Shown in pieces: positions 11,707 to 23,731 of a DNA stretch of 64,000 bases (positions are counted from its first letter, which is position 1; each line of letters starts with the position of its first letter). The stretch is taken from assembly GCA_009746045.1 (NCBI GenBank), contig RPFO01001745.1, positions 130,001 through 194,000 of the forward strand, written 5' to 3'. Source of the stretch: Mesostigma viride. Lineage: Eukaryota > Streptophyta > Mesostigmatophyceae > Mesostigmatales > Mesostigmataceae. The position numbers were made by a program, and so were the translations under genes. The notes below the pieces were generated by a model. It saw nothing but the letters and a program-made list of their open reading frames with translations, was not told where the DNA came from and ran no database searches.

Positions 11707-13334
11707 ATGGGTGTTGCGAAGAGGCCGGGGCTGGACACGTCGCCACCGGCGCCGGCGACGTCGAGGTATCGCTGGCATTCGGGAATTAAGGCGGAGGTGA
11801 AGGAGGAGGAGAAGGAGGAGGAGACGGACACGGAGAGGGAGAGGGAGAGGGAGAGGGAGAGGGAGATGAAGAGGAAGAGGGACAACGCGGCTTGGGAGAG
11901 CGAGAGAGAGACATTCAGGGAGAGGGAGAGGAAGTGGGAAAGCGAGAGGGAGGAAAGCAAGATGGAGAGGGAGAGGGAGAGGGAGAGGGCCGAGAGGGAG
12001 AGGGAGAGGGAGAGGGAGAGGGAGAGGGAGAGGGAGAGGGAGAGGGAGAGGGAGAGGGAGAGGGAGAGGGAGAGGGAGAGGGAGAGGGAGAGGGAGAGGG
12101 AGACGGAGAGGGAGAGGAGAGGGAGAGGGAGAGGGAGAGGGGTAGGGAGAGGGGGAGGGAGTGGGACAACAACAAGGAGAAGGACAAGGCGGACGCCCCC
12201 GCGAAGAAGAAGAAGGAGAAGCAGAAGGAGGAGGTACGTATGCTTGTGTCCTTGTGTATGTGTGGCACATGGCGTCGTTTGGTGTGTATAATATGGGGGG
12301 CATATGGACAGTTGTGTTTAATGCCTTGTGGCGGATGTGGACGTGGCAATGCAAGATGTTGTTAGAAAATAAATTCTTCAAGTCAGCCTTGTGGGGGGGG
12401 TCATGTGGCCAGATTTTTAGAGAAAATATATTCTGCCCGCTGCGTGCCGTGGGGCTGTGGGGGGGCTGTGGAGGTTCATGTGGCCAGATTTTTAGAGAAG
12501 ATATATTCTGCCCGCTGCGTGCCGTAGGGGGGATGGGGGGGTGGCATAATAACCAGACTCTCAAGAGAATAAATTGTTCAAGACAAACCCCCTTCACCTA
12601 TGCACTGTTGATTCCAATCTACGCCATGATCATGCATCCATGCAGCGTGGGGACGAGGACGGTGAGGGTGCTGCCAATTACCCGGCGAGGATTCTCAAGG
12701 GATGCATCAAGTTTGGATGCAATCCTCCCACGCAGGCGTGGCACGAGAAGGGCCGGGTAAGAGTACATTTCTCTCCATGCATGTTAGGGTTGCAAGCTGA
12801 TGGATGTGTCTGCTTGTCGTCATTCTACTACTTACCTAGTTAAAGAACTTGGAGAGGTTGTATCGTACCATGCCACGTGTGGGAGAGACTGTTGAATGCA
12901 TGGTTAACTAATGCGTCACAAGTACATTGTTACCCTCACCCATGCATATCATTGAAATGACATTGCAGCAAATCGTGTACCCTCATGATGACGTGAAGAC
13001 GATTAGGTTGCGTCCCGTGCCCGAGTTCCATGAATTCAAAGGCAAGTGTGGCGGGAAAGGGAGCAAGGAGAAGGGTGGGCGATGTGGGCATGTTCTGATT
13101 GAACATAGCATCCACATCTCCGTTTTTCTTACTGTGCAGCCGAAGGTCCAGGCAGGCGGTCAGTGGCACGGCATGGTTTATTTCTGCCCGCACTGCTTTT
13201 TGAACCCCGATCCTAGCTTGGCGGATGCACTTGCCAAGGTCCGCAGGCCCGCAGTACTTGACTCACCGGTTGTGATGACGAAGGCGGAGGTAGAGTACTT
13301 TAAGTCGTTAGGGTTTCCCGTAGCGGAACAGTAG
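11707..13334 (+). CDS. unidentified gene with highly charged repeat region and zinc-ribbon-like C-terminus
   Basis: The proposed gene starts at the ATG of MGVAKRPGLDTSPPAP (11707). It continues through a very charged Arg/Glu stretch coded by a GAGAGG array and exits at GAGGAG|GTACGT near 12234. A second exon at about 12645-12756 reads YPARILKGCIKFGCNPPTQ and ends GGCCGG|GTAAGA. A last exon from about 12970 to the stop at 13334 reads IVYPHDDVKTIRLRPVP, then C-GG-K...RCGH and VYFCPHCFLNPDP. The CxxC pairs suggest a metal-binding ribbon. The frame through the GAGAGG array is ambiguous because length changes in such tracts shift frame. I do not recognise the family. It lies inside the inverted-repeat-bounded block next to the MULE transposase, so an element-borne accessory gene is a fair guess. 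Confidence 0.5.
11829..12150 (+). repeat. (GAGAGG)n hexanucleotide array inside a probable exon
   Basis: Nearly uninterrupted GAGAGG/GGAGAG units on the plus strand. In one frame they code for alternating Arg-Glu and in another for Gly-Glu. The all-purine strand is the sense strand of the gene here. Confidence 0.9.
12399..12540 (+). repeat. two tandem copies of a ~72 bp unit; third copy inverted at 18766-18812
   Basis: CATGTGGCCAGATTTTTAGA followed by ATATATTCTGCCCGCTGCGT occurs twice in tandem, and its core recurs on the opposite strand at 18766-18812 inside the neighbouring gene. All three copies lie in introns of the inverted-repeat-bounded block. Confidence 0.75.
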
Positions 13335-14825
13335 ATAGTGTACTGCACATGATGTGTACTAGATATCATCAACACGTGGCAATTGCCTACGTATGAGCCT
13401 CTGTGGCCGTTGGCCTTTTTTTACCATTACAGGAGAGCAACCCGTGGGGTTGCTAGGGGTTACAAATCGCTCAACACGGGTTTCTTTAGTAGCGAATAAG
13501 TCATGCATTTTTAGGATAGCTTTTGCATCCAATACTCATTTTGAGGGGGTTACACGCATCCCCATGAACTGTTTAATACATTACACGCGGACCCATTCGG
13601 GAGCCTCGGATTGATGCATTAATTAATTAATTAATTAATTAATTAATTAATTAATTAATTAATTAATTAATAGACATGTGACTGCACGTCACGTGAGCAT
13701 AAATAGATTGATGCATGAAAAGGCCTATCCATAAATCACATGTGCGTCCACGTCACGCAGTCACGTGTCTATTAATTAATTAATGTGTGTCCATTGAGCA
13801 TAGATATGCAATTAATCGTATCGGCAATTAATCGCATCGGCCTGGCCTGGGCCAGCTAGGCTCCATTCGCTCAACACCCACTGGCGCTCGAAGGGCCTGA
13901 ATATGCAAATGACGTTCGATTACGCGGCTTCTCCCACCTCCACCCACCCATCAAGGAATATGTGGTACATGATCTCCCCACGGAGGCATGTTATAATTCA
14001 ATTTTTTAAAAATGCAATTTATTAAGTAATCCAATTAATTAATAAAAGAAATCACGACCTTGGATTGGGCTGAAACTTGGAGGGAGCCTTCCCCCACACT
14101 AGCCCATCATGTGGGCAAAGTGGGGGCGTGCAGGTCCATCGTTTGGGGGGTTGGCCATGGCCAGGGGGGTGGCATGGTCCCTTGTGCGCGCTAACACGTG
14201 CCCGCCGTTATATAGCCAGGGGTGGGTCATGCTCCCAAAATATGACCTTGGATTGGGCTGAAACTTGGAGGGAGCCTTCCCCCACACTATTAATAATTAA
14301 TATGTAATACGCTGAGGACTTGTCAAGGAGACAACCAGCGTAGGCATTATGCTCACGTCGCGCACTCGCGTGTACATTAACTAATTAATTAATAGTTATC
14401 TAGTTTTCGTCGTGGGCACCAAAGCCCGAATCACTACGGAGTCATTACTTAATTAATCGACCGGAGTCATGTTTTAATTCAATTTACTGGCAACTATCGA
14501 GCTTAATTAATCTAGCTGCGAGTACGTGCCATGGATTGAAGTCAAAATTTAATTAATTACTAAAATTAAACTAAATGCACGTGCCACTGCATCACGCACG
14601 GGTACCTTCCTCACACACTAACGTGACTGTCAACCCTTATTTTATACACAACGAGAAGAAGGAAGGGCTCCACACAGGACCTTACAGGAATGAGTACCAC
14701 TTATTCCATGTGGATCTAATAAGTAAGCGATCAGGGACGTGACACCATTTAGTAGGTGGTTGTGTACCTCCCAAAAAGATACGATTGACATGATTCCCAA
14801 AACGTAACTTTCAATCACTTTCAGT
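13335..14825. other. AT-rich intergenic stretch with TTAA runs
   Basis: No exon is seen. A (TTAA)n run of about 58 bases occupies 13615-13672, flanked by the CACGTGAC...GTCACGTG-type palindrome at about 13675-13700 and, inverted, at about 13748-13770. A CTCCCCACGGAG hairpin with ATGTTATAATT follows at 13960-14005. A 45-base exact direct repeat occurs at 14057 and 14244. These look like retroelement termini rather than genes. Confidence 0.6.
14057..14290 (+). repeat. 45 bp direct repeat, 187 bp apart
   Basis: GACCTTGGATTGGGCTGAAA followed by CTTGGAGGGAGCCTTCCCCC and ACACTA is identical at 14057-14101 and 14244-14288. The perfect match argues for a recent duplication or gene conversion. Confidence 0.85.
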
Positions 14826-17800
14826 TTACTTATCAACTGATGTGAAAACGTTCATTGCTGCCGCCATATCCTTGCAAGGACGCCCTAGAGTACCCAGGGT
14901 TTTAGGAAGAGGCCGGACATCACCCACACCAGATACATGGACAATGGGTGCGGGCGTGGTCTTGTCAGCCTTCCGCTTCTTCACAATTTTTGTCCACTTA
15001 ATCAAACCAGCCAGCGCATATTTGAACGTGTCTACATCTCCGTCAACGAGTGCAGCCAGTTCATCTCCGGCTTGAGTAACCTTTTGACGCATGGCCTGCT
15101 TAATATTCTTCAGGGGAACCGCCACAGCATGATACTCCTCACTCGTAACCATCCACTTATTGTCTTCATCACCAACATCTTGCTTTCCAGCGTTGTCACG
15201 ACTACCACTTCCAACATCATCACCATGTCCCCCATTGCGTTGATCACCACCTCCATCGCCGGCACGTGGTACCACTAGGGACGGTGCCACAGACTCCTTA
15301 GCAGGCTCAATGCCCATTGTTGAAAGAGCGGTTCCATACCATGGGTGATACCGTATCAACCACCTAGGTGGCAGATCAGCGGCCTGCCGGGACTTGCCAA
15401 CAAACACACACGCAACACAAATGTGCCGACATGGGATCAAAATGCTCGTGTAGTAGGGGCACGAACAAGTTGGGTGAGTCTCAGAGCCTTTGGGGACAAA
15501 GACCGCATGCGATGAAGCCGGGCGGTTCGAGGGGAACACTGAAATATGCCAGCAGTTGTCGTCCTCGCTTACAATGTTGGCATGCAAGCCATCCATGAGC
15601 TGAAACTCCTCGTCCCACTTCTTCTTCACAAATTGTGACCATTCCCTCTTCTCCTGTATGCAAGTCACAAGCTCGTGGCAAGCCTCCCTGCCGGCATTTT
15701 CTTGCAGCGTGAAAACAAGCTTGGTGGTATCGTAGAACGTTGCTGTGCGTAAGGTGTTGTTCCTGTCGCCTCTCTTAATTTTTGAGTTATATCCTTCCAC
15801 ACGCTGAGTCGCCACATGCCCGCAAGTAAACACCTTACAAGTATGGAATCTACAAACAGAAAGCTTGTCCGCCACCATACGTTTTACGGCATTCGTTGCA
15901 GCTGTACTAGTGCCTGCGGCAGTTAACAAGTCTTTCAGGGCAAGGTCCAACGCTCCCTCGTTTGGGTAGTCGGTGAAGAGGCACTTGCTCCAACCTTTGA
16001 TGAACGCCACTTTCTCCTCCTGCGATATGAGAGACATGAGCATGAGCACCACCGAAGGTAACCACACAAGACAAACAATTTAGATATATAATCATTAAAA
16101 AAAGCTACATGCCATGGCAACAAGGTTGCAGACATGACGAGGCAGGCCATGGTCATAAGGCCGTGATACGTGATCTATCGCAATCAAGTTTGTAAATTGC
16201 TCCCATGCATAAAGAAAGGGTTGGATGGGGCAACTTACAACAACCTTTACAAGGATGGGCTGGGGGCTAGGTAGCTGGAGCGTACATGGGATGGGAAAGA
16301 ACAACTTGCTACGGTGTGGGCCAAATGTGGGGTAGCATTGACGTGACCATAATGACGTCGCCCTTCTAAAAAAAAATAGTTCACTAGAAATCAAGCAACA
16401 TCAAAAAATTTCTAGAAACCTAGCTCTAGCTTATACAAGAATGACACAAATAACATACCGCAGAGGGCAGGGCCGTTGAATGTCGCAGCGCAAGATCCTT
16501 GTAATGATCCACGCACAAAACGTGGTCCATGCCAAATGTGTTAGCAACAAGGGGAAAGCAGGCCCCCCCATCGGTCATGAGAGTGCTATGTGGATGCCAT
16601 TTCTCCCCCAAGCTCGCCACCATGTTTCCATGCTTCCGCTTAAAACGTGGTGAGGAGCTGGGCAAGTCCGGCACCTCACACTGCGCCGCTTGTATGAAAT
16701 CGCTAGTGCTAGGAGGTCTCGAGGGCACGGCATTGCTTGGCCCTGCTTCACAAGATGTGTTGACAGTTGGCCCGTACGCTAGCCTGCGCACGCTTGTAAG
16801 ATGTGGAACCGTACTACCCTCAGTTGTGCTCGTGCTGCGCACCCACCCGAAATCCTCCATGGCCTCTATTATATAATCGGACTTCTCACTTGGGTGGAAC
16901 GCATGGCCTAACATGAAAGAGCGGCCAAGGCAATCTACTCCTAGCCATATCATCAACTGCATACCAAATGCGTTGCAGTTGGCGGTCCCATCTAACTGCA
17001 CAAAGTCCCCATAGATGCGAGCATATGATGACATACTCTTTCTCATGAAGTGCATCCTTTGGATCCTGCGATTCTCATCCAACTTGAACCCAAACACCCC
17101 ACCATTTGCCCTGAGGTCCATGCCAAGGTGAAAAAGCTTTTGTATCGAATCTGGGTCAATCCCAACAGTATCCCCCTTCCACTGAGTGTACAAGCGATTG
17201 AACAAGACCTCGGAACAATGCCGCCCCGGGAACATTGCCTCAAATCCATGTTTTAGCTGGCCAACATCGCTACCAAGGCACGCATGCTGCTTTATGTACT
17301 CGTGCTCTTGTGCGCTCAACTCCTTCTGCCGTGTGACAAAAACTTTGCCATCTACTTGTACCCGTCCCCGCAGCTGGTGATTGTGATGAAGGTTGTGCTT
17401 TGTGATGCGATAGGCTTTGCAAGTCGGTGCATACGCGTAGTTGAGAATATACCCACATGAGGAGGAGGCATCGCCATCCTTGTCCACCTGTGACCCATGC
17501 CCACACTGCCACTTGCCCCTCTGCGGGACTTGTTTTTCCCTCCCTCCGTCTGGACAGCCTTCATGGTCATTCAAGTGCTCAGGGACTGTACCTGGCTTAA
17601 AATTCCACGTGCGCGTACGCGAAACATGAAAATTCCACTCATGTGCATATGCTAGCACAGCTGCTTCCATGGCCGGAAAAGAGGGCCAGCTAGTGTTTAC
17701 ATCCAGCCCAGCATGTTCCGAACTTGCCTGGGCAGGAACGATTACCATAGCGGTGCAGGGGCTGTGAGGAACCGCTGATGCTTGAGGAAATGGAGGCGAC

Positions 17801-17883
17801 GCTTGGGAGCCGGGACACAGGCCCATCGTGAGGTTGCGGGGGCTGCGCCGTGGTTGAGCATCAGGGAGTGAGCCTGCCAGCAT
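14826..17883 (-). mobile_element. Mutator-like (MULE) transposase gene, two exons
   Basis: Exon 1 (17883-16459; the first ATG in the frame is at 17883) and exon 2 (16019-14826) join in phase 0 across a GTATGT...TATCGCAG intron, giving ~872 residues. The N-terminal half has a FAR1/FLYWCH-like zinc region ending HNLHHNH. The DDE-type transposase core shows VQLDGTANCNAFGMQL (first Asp), LMTDGGACF (second Asp) with CVDHYKDL, and VEGYNSKIK (catalytic Glu region) in exon 2. A SWIM finger follows: CSCPYYTSILIPCRHIC. Such proteins cut and paste Mutator family DNA transposons. No stop or frameshift is apparent, so it may be recently active. It lies between two genes of the inverted-repeat-bounded block. 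The start is uncertain because the frame stays open upstream to 17961. Confidence 0.88.
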
Positions 17884-18186
17884 GTGGGCGGACGCAAAGC
17901 TGGGCTGAAATGCAAAGCAATGTCCCCGAACACAGGATGTAACACCTCCATGTTGATGCACACAAAGGGAGCGAGAGCATTAGCATGCCAAAATAAAACA
18001 TCTCGTCTGGTATTGTATTACAATTTTACCCTCCATTCTTCACGCCGTGATTCTTGACACAGATTAGCCATGGTGCTGCATCAGACATGCGGCACGCATT
18101 GAAATATGCGGTTGCAATGCCACACTTCCACGTCACGATGTACTCAAGCAAAGATGAAAAGCAGCATCTTTACAAGCCTAAAACAA

Positions 18187-21100
18187 TCACTGGATGAAAG
18201 CGAGAGAACTTGCCAGGGCCATATTCGGTGAGGTCGCCATGTTGGAATGCAAGTCCTCATCTCCAATTGCATAAGCCACAGATCCGGCACCTCCGCCAGC
18301 CAAAGCCGCTGCAATCACAGCCGCAACCTTAACCTGGGGGGTTTGTCATGTACATACAAAACGATTCCACGGGCGGAAAAGAACAAGAAAGAACATGACA
18401 CTGGCGATTCTTTAGTAATAATATGATTATTATTTAAAAACAAGTTTCAACCATACATGCCATTGGCAAGATATGTTGGTCGCAACGTGATGGGTTTCAC
18501 TGATACCACACATGGATAAGCACAGTGGCATGGGCACGAGCACGGCACGTACAAGAGGTGATTTGGCAGATGATAAAGCATTTTCCTTAAAACACTCACC
18601 TTTGCCGCACTCTCCTCGTCGGAATACACCGTGGCGCGACAGATGGCATTTGCGACCGCTGGTATTTGCTGCGTCCATGACGTGCGCAGCACCGACTCGG
18701 CCCACTTCCCACAAAGTTGCCGGACGGGCTGAAAAGGACCTGGATTCATCTGCATTATTCTTCCACGCAGCACGCAGCGGGCAGAATATATTTTCTCTAA
18801 AAAACCTGGCCTCCACCCACGCATGCATGCATGCCAGCCCCAACCCACACCCACGCATGCATGCCAGCCCCCCCACACACCCGCGCAGGCATGCATGCCA
18901 GCCCCCCCCCCACACACGCATGCATGCCAGCTCCCCCCCACACCCACGCATGCATGCCAGCCCCCCCCACACCCACGCATGCATGCCAGCCCCTCCCCCC
19001 ACACACGCATGCATGCCAGCCCCTCCCCCCACACACGCATGCATGCCAGCCCCCTCCCCCACCCACGCATGCATGCCAGCCCCCCCCACACCCACGCATG
19101 GCATGAATATGCCAGCCTCCCCCCACACCCACGCATGCATGCCAGCTCCCCCCCACACCCACGCATGCATGCCAGCCCCCTCCCCCACCCACGCATGCAT
19201 GCCAGCCCCCCCACACCCACGCATGGCATGAATATGCCAGCCTCCCCCCACACCCACGCATGCATGCCAGCCCCCCCCACACCCACGCATGCATGCCAGC
19301 CCCCCCCACACCCACGCATGCATGCCAGCCCCTCCCCCCACACACGCATGCATGCCAGCCCCCCTCACACCCACGCATGCATGCCTGCCCCCCCCATGCA
19401 TATCCATGCATGCGGATGGGCGCCTGGCCTCGAACAAGAAGGGCAAGACCAAGGGTGTGCTGCTGCAAGTAGTGACAATGGAGCAGCGCAGGACTCAACT
19501 AGATCACATGCCAGGCCTCCAGCGCAGCCCAAGTAGGAGAGAGAGGCAGACGATAAAGCGGCAGCGGGCTGCACCAATGCTGGAGTCTTAGGCAGTGGCG
19601 TGGTGTTTTATACAATCATGGCGCTGCCCCAGCAATATGCATGCATGGATGGATGTAGTGGTGTGCTCTGACTCACTCCTTATTGCTGCCATGATTGGTT
19701 GCTCTTTGGCGCGCCTTGATGCACGGTGGTGCCTGCTCTAAGCATGTGTTTGTTTATCATTTAATCAGCTTGTGTAATCAGTAACTCATGTGTTATGCAT
19801 CGAAATGACCACTTCTACAGACATGTATAAATTAACATCATGTACAACATGTGACCTAACTGTATTTGATAATTGGATTTGCTAATTATGCATGAAAATC
19901 GAGTGATAACGTCATATTTAATGCTTTTTTCTGTCACGAATTGAGCTTCTTACCAAGCCAACTTTTTTTTATGATCTATCATGCATATCTTAAGCGTGCT
20001 TGTAAAGTTTTTGCATGGTTTAAAATGATTAACCATTCTATACATTTAAAAATGAAATCATTCTATACATTTAAAATTGTATAATAAAGCAAAAAAATGG
20101 GATGTTTATGCTGCCAAACGTCACAAACACATCAAAAGCTCGATGCAAACTGAGTCCTGTCAATGTAAGCATGTTCATCCATCATAGTTCAGTTTATGTT
20201 CAAGTTTCCATGTCCATAGGATAGCAATTGATGTCATTTACATGCCCCTCCATAGGCCAAAATGTCAAATACCATGTACCTTATGCTGTTATACGTCACA
20301 GTTAACCTTGTCAGGGTTGTCCGGTTTAATCCAGGTAAACACTACCATATATATTAAAAATATAATTACTTACAGCAGAGTGAAATCACTCAAACCAAAG
20401 CAAACGCCCAGCTATAAACCTATATACAGAGCCATGTCAAAGCTCTATACTACGATAAGACCAATGGAAACGCCTAACGGGAGGAACCTAATAGCCCTGC
20501 TGCACCGCAAAATCAGCCCGCGTACGGCGGAGCATGATGTCAGCCATGGCCCGAGTCAGCGCCACCGACAAGCGCTGACGCCAATATGACGTCCAGGTCC
20601 GCGCCGACCATGGGGCCCGCTGGCCCTCCAGGTCCAGCCGGTCCTCCCGGAGCCGGCAACCATATATATGTGCTCGCTTGGGCCCAAAACCTGGGTTCAA
20701 CATGTTTTAGCAAGCCAGTCAAATAATTTTTTGGCCTGAAAGTGCCAAAAAAAATTGATGTGAGCCCCACGGTGCCCACCCAAAGGCGCGTCACACCAAC
20801 CATCAACTCGCGTGTCTTGCCCACAGGAAAAAGGTTATAGAAAGAAACGAGTGTGAATTAAGAAACAAAAGAATATTGATTAATGCTAACCTTCTTCAAT
20901 TTTCCAAGTGGTGCAGCTAAATCCACGGAGGTTATAAAAGCATTACTATCGCGTACTAAAACTTCCCACGTACCTCCACACCGCCGATTGTGAGCAAGAT
21001 CATGAGCAAGGCCCGTGATGGCAAATCGCCATCAAACGCTGTGGCTGTGGCTGTGGTGGGGGAGCTGGGAAAAACAGGTTTCCAAGGCAGACCCCCCCAA

Positions 21101-22088
21101 CTGCCACCGCTGTCGGGGTTATCGTCGTCGCCGGGGCCCTCGTCGCGGTTGCATGAGCTGCTGTTGGATCGTCCCTCCATGTTCACACACTGCATTTTTC
21201 ATGGACATCCATCATGCAACAAAATGCAAACAACGACGTTAGAGCAGAATCGTTAAATTTATTACAAAATTGAAAACAACTAAAGACCTTCAATACAAAG
21301 AAGTTCGGCACCACCACTTCAAGATTAATTACCTCCTGCTTTTTTCGGGCAACTCTCCCCCCACGCTTTCCCTGGCCGTTCTTCTGGCCTAGGGCTCCCC
21401 GCAGCCTGCCCTTGCCCTTCCTTGCCCTGCCCTTGCGGCCCCTCCGGCCGGACTGCTTGGACTGCGAGGACTGCTTGGCAACTCCTTCGCTAACTCCCTC
21501 GCTGCCTGACGCCGTGCTGGAAGATGTGCCAGCATCGGCGATCACTGTGTTACTACCTTGGCCGCATGCATAAGACGCAGGAACACACTCCATGACATCC
21601 GCAGCCAGCGCCCCCCACATATTAGCTGTCTCCCCCACGTGCTTCACATTCTGGCAAGTACGGCTAGAACGAGCGCCTGTGCTCGACAGCGGAATGAACT
21701 TCCACTCGACCATGCACCGAGGTTGCATGCACCCAATGCAGACGGCCTCTTGAGGGACGTTTGGTATGGCGCAATCTGCGCATTCCCACAATGCTTCTTC
21801 CACCGAGGTTGACGCAACCAAGGATGGCGCATCCGGGGAAGGCACACCCAAGGAAGGCGCACCCAAGGAAGGCGCACCCAAGCAAGGCGCACCCAAGGAA
21901 GGCGCACCCAAGCAAGGCGCACCCAAGGAAGGCGCATCCAAGGAAGGCCCATCCGAGGAAGAGCAGCCGACTGCGGGGCAGGAGGACAGCGACAAGGAAG
22001 CAGCACCATGCTTGGTACCGGACGAGGTGCTGCGTACAATCAACGCCCATGGTATTGGCAGCCTCACTGGAACTTTTCCTAAATCCAT
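18187..22088 (-). CDS. unidentified multi-exon gene with RanBP2-type zinc finger
   Basis: Exon A starts at an ATG at 22088 and runs to about 21335. It has a 10-residue-period proline/glycine repeat (SLGAPCLGAP, ~21825-21965), then one clean RanBP2-type finger (WECADCAIPNVPQEAVCIGC, fitting W-x-C-x2-C-x3-N-x6-C-x2-C) and a Lys/Arg/Gly-rich tail. Exon B (~21193-20965) reads CVNMEGRSNSSSCNRDEGPG. A piece ending at 20891 reads ITSVDLAAPLGKLKK before GTTAGC. The last two exons are firm: 18728-18600 (QLCGKWAESVLRTSWTQQIP) and 18333-18187 (KVAAVIAAALAGGGAGSVAY), both phase 0, stop TGA at 18187. The junction between exon B and the LKK piece does not resolve, so a break or a missed exon is possible. 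The family is unknown. The gene ends 300 bases upstream of the MULE and may be element cargo. Confidence 0.5.
18815..19400 (+). repeat. minisatellite, ~29 bp CACCCACGCATGCATGCCAG unit, ~20 copies
   Basis: About twenty units of CACCCACGCATGCATGCCAG plus a C-run of 4-8 bases fill this tract. GCATGC palindromes recur every unit. It lies in the 1.9-2.1 kb intron of the RanBP2-finger gene. It generates several long open frames on both strands that I regard as artefacts. Confidence 0.92.
21825..21965 (-). repeat. coding minisatellite, 15 bp unit
   Basis: A 15-base unit CCCAAGGAAGGCGCA (plus strand) repeats about nine times within exon A of the RanBP2-finger gene. It codes for five-residue units such as SLGAP and CLGAP in the gene's frame. 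The array length is a multiple of three, so the frame is kept. Confidence 0.85.
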
Positions 22089-22246
22089 GGCGGCGTGCAC
22101 TAGGACTGACTCGGGAAGACGCTGCACACTGTTTCACTGCATTTTATCATGTCGCCACTAACTAATTGCCACCTCGCCTTTTCGCCAGCGAGCCGACAGC
22201 GAGTTTTACGCGTTGGAAGCTACAGGCCCGGAGTCTGGTTTACGCA

Positions 22247-22377
22247 GTTTACGCAGACTCCCCGCCTGGATACGCCGCTAGGGCAGTCCACGGCCTGCTC
22301 GGAGTAGCTCGCAACCAGGTGCGGCGACGATCCCCGGTCTGATTCTGGTCCGGGGGTGAGTGTTTCACTCATGAGTG
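22247..22377 (-). repeat. right copy of the long inverted repeat pair
   Basis: Inverted partner of 10236-10365: it runs from GTTTACGCAGACTCCCCGCC to GAGTGTTTCACTCATGAGTG. A short extra GTTTACGCA copy stands at its inner end. The distance between the two outer ends is about 12.1 kb. Confidence 0.75.
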
Positions 22378-22912
22378 TGCGAGCCAGAACCCCCCTATGA
22401 CCAGGCTGGACAGAAGAGACTGGACCGGACACGTGACACGTTTCGTCCTGTGAGAGGTTGCTACATGTACGGATGCAAGAAGCGTCAGTCAGTAGATTGT
22501 TGCCGTGATCATGCCGCGTGATACACAAAATATGCCAGCAAGCCCTTGAGCAAGCAGGCAAGCAAGGAAAGAACCTTCTGCCCTCTGCAGGCCTGCTGCC
22601 AACATTGTTGCCCCCAACTCGCCACTCATCGACTGGCGATAAATATCAACGTCCCATCTACGTGTGCCTGTCTTTATTACCGAAAATTATACGACTGCCA
22701 TGTCGATCTAAATATCTGCGCAACACTGCGTGTCAGCGCCATCTTGTCTGCACTGACAATCGGTTCACGTTTTTTTGTCAGGATGCATAGCAACTTCGCT
22801 ACAATCCCATAGCAATTGCTTATCCGCAATATCCATGGAACAAGAACCATCGCCATTTCCCAACCTCTGTTGACCTACATTACTTGTTATCCGACATAAC
22901 ATTCCCGTGAAA
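22378..22912. other. intergenic, probable promoter side of the MAPR gene
   Basis: No gene is seen. The interval lies between the inverted repeat and the start codon of the plus-strand MAPR gene and should contain its promoter, but I see no TATA box or other recognisable motif at a fixed distance. Confidence 0.4.
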
Positions 22913-23731
22913 ATGCTGGACATCCTGTACTCCTGGCTTCCTATTGTCGGCGTCTGCTCACTCTTGCTGTGTGCACTGTTGAGCCTGCTCGGTGGAAATA
23001 AGGTGTACGCTCACCGACCTGCGCGTGGGGTACCGACTCCCCCAGAACCCAGGGACTACACCCTGGAAGAGCTGAAGAAGTTCGACGGCACGGATCCTAA
23101 GAAGCCCGTCCTCATGGCCATTAAAGGGCAGGTGTTCGATGTGACGCCCGGCCGGGATTTCTACGGGCCGGGAGGCCCGTACGCGGTCTTCGCTGGCAAG
23201 TAAGCATAACGTCTCGGTCACATCCCTCATAAGTTTGATTCTCTGGCTGCACTGCGTTGCCTGTGCTGGCGGAAAATGGCAAGTTGAGCATGAATGGACT
23301 CAAACCGTGTTTGTTGCTACGCATCCATGCACGTTGCCAGCGTGCGCAACCCCAAACACAGCTACCTAGTTCCTCTAATACGTAGGCCTTTGGTTACTCA
23401 CATCGGTTGAATCAGCAAGTCTTTGCTGTTCATTGACGGTTGCCACCTTTAATCATTGAGTGCTTAGTGTGCAGGTAGCATAACCATGTCCTTAATCTTA
23501 GGAAATCTAGTTTCCAACCACTGCTGAAGGGCTTTGCCTTGCGGAGAGGTATGTCCTGCGTACCAGTAAGGCCTTTGATTCATCTGCTAATTACCGCCAT
23601 CCGTCCCTCACGGCGCGTGCAGGGAGCCCAACCGCGCGCTGGCCAAGATGAGCACGAGCGTGGCGGACTGCATTCCCGACACGAGCGGGTTGACCTACTC
23701 AGAAACCGATGTGCTGGACAGCTGGTTCGCG
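22913..23731 (+). CDS. membrane-associated progesterone receptor-like (MAPR) cytochrome b5-fold protein, 5' exons
   Basis: Exon 1 (22913-23199) starts at MLDILYSWLPIVG, an N-terminal membrane anchor of ~23 hydrophobic residues. It then shows the MAPR cytochrome-b5-like fold: YTLEELKKFDGTDPKKP, VLMAIKGQVFDVT and YGPGGPYAVFAGK. Exon 2 (23623-23731) continues EPNRALAKMSTSVAD and SETDVLDSWFA and ends GCG|GTACGT; the phases agree. MAPR proteins (PGRMC1, plant MSBP) bind haem non-covalently and act at the ER or plasma membrane on sterol and cytochrome P450 pathways. YGPGGPY holds a conserved haem-ligand tyrosine region. The last exon, normally W-x-x-F-x-x-KY-x-x-VG, was not found within 3 kb downstream, so the gene is incomplete here or has a very long intron. 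Two degraded copies of the exon 2 end follow at 23790 and 23898. Confidence 0.85.

Noticed and set aside
11701-12597. Minus-strand frame of (PL)n repeats
   Set aside because: Complement of the GAGAGG array; the plus-strand gene is better supported.
13041-13139. GC-AG intron inside the last exon of the plus-strand zinc-ribbon-like gene
   Set aside because: The donor and acceptor look good but splicing would break the frame, while reading through stays open and keeps the C-x-C-rich segment.
18430-19536. Open frames of 230-340 codons rich in Gly-Met-His-Ala or Pro-His-Thr
   Set aside because: Produced by the CATGCATGCCAG minisatellite; the array lies in an intron and overlapping frames are open on both strands.
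10227-22386. Target-site duplication for a 12 kb element
   Set aside because: The 8-10 bases outside the two inverted repeats do not match, so the element reading remains a hypothesis.
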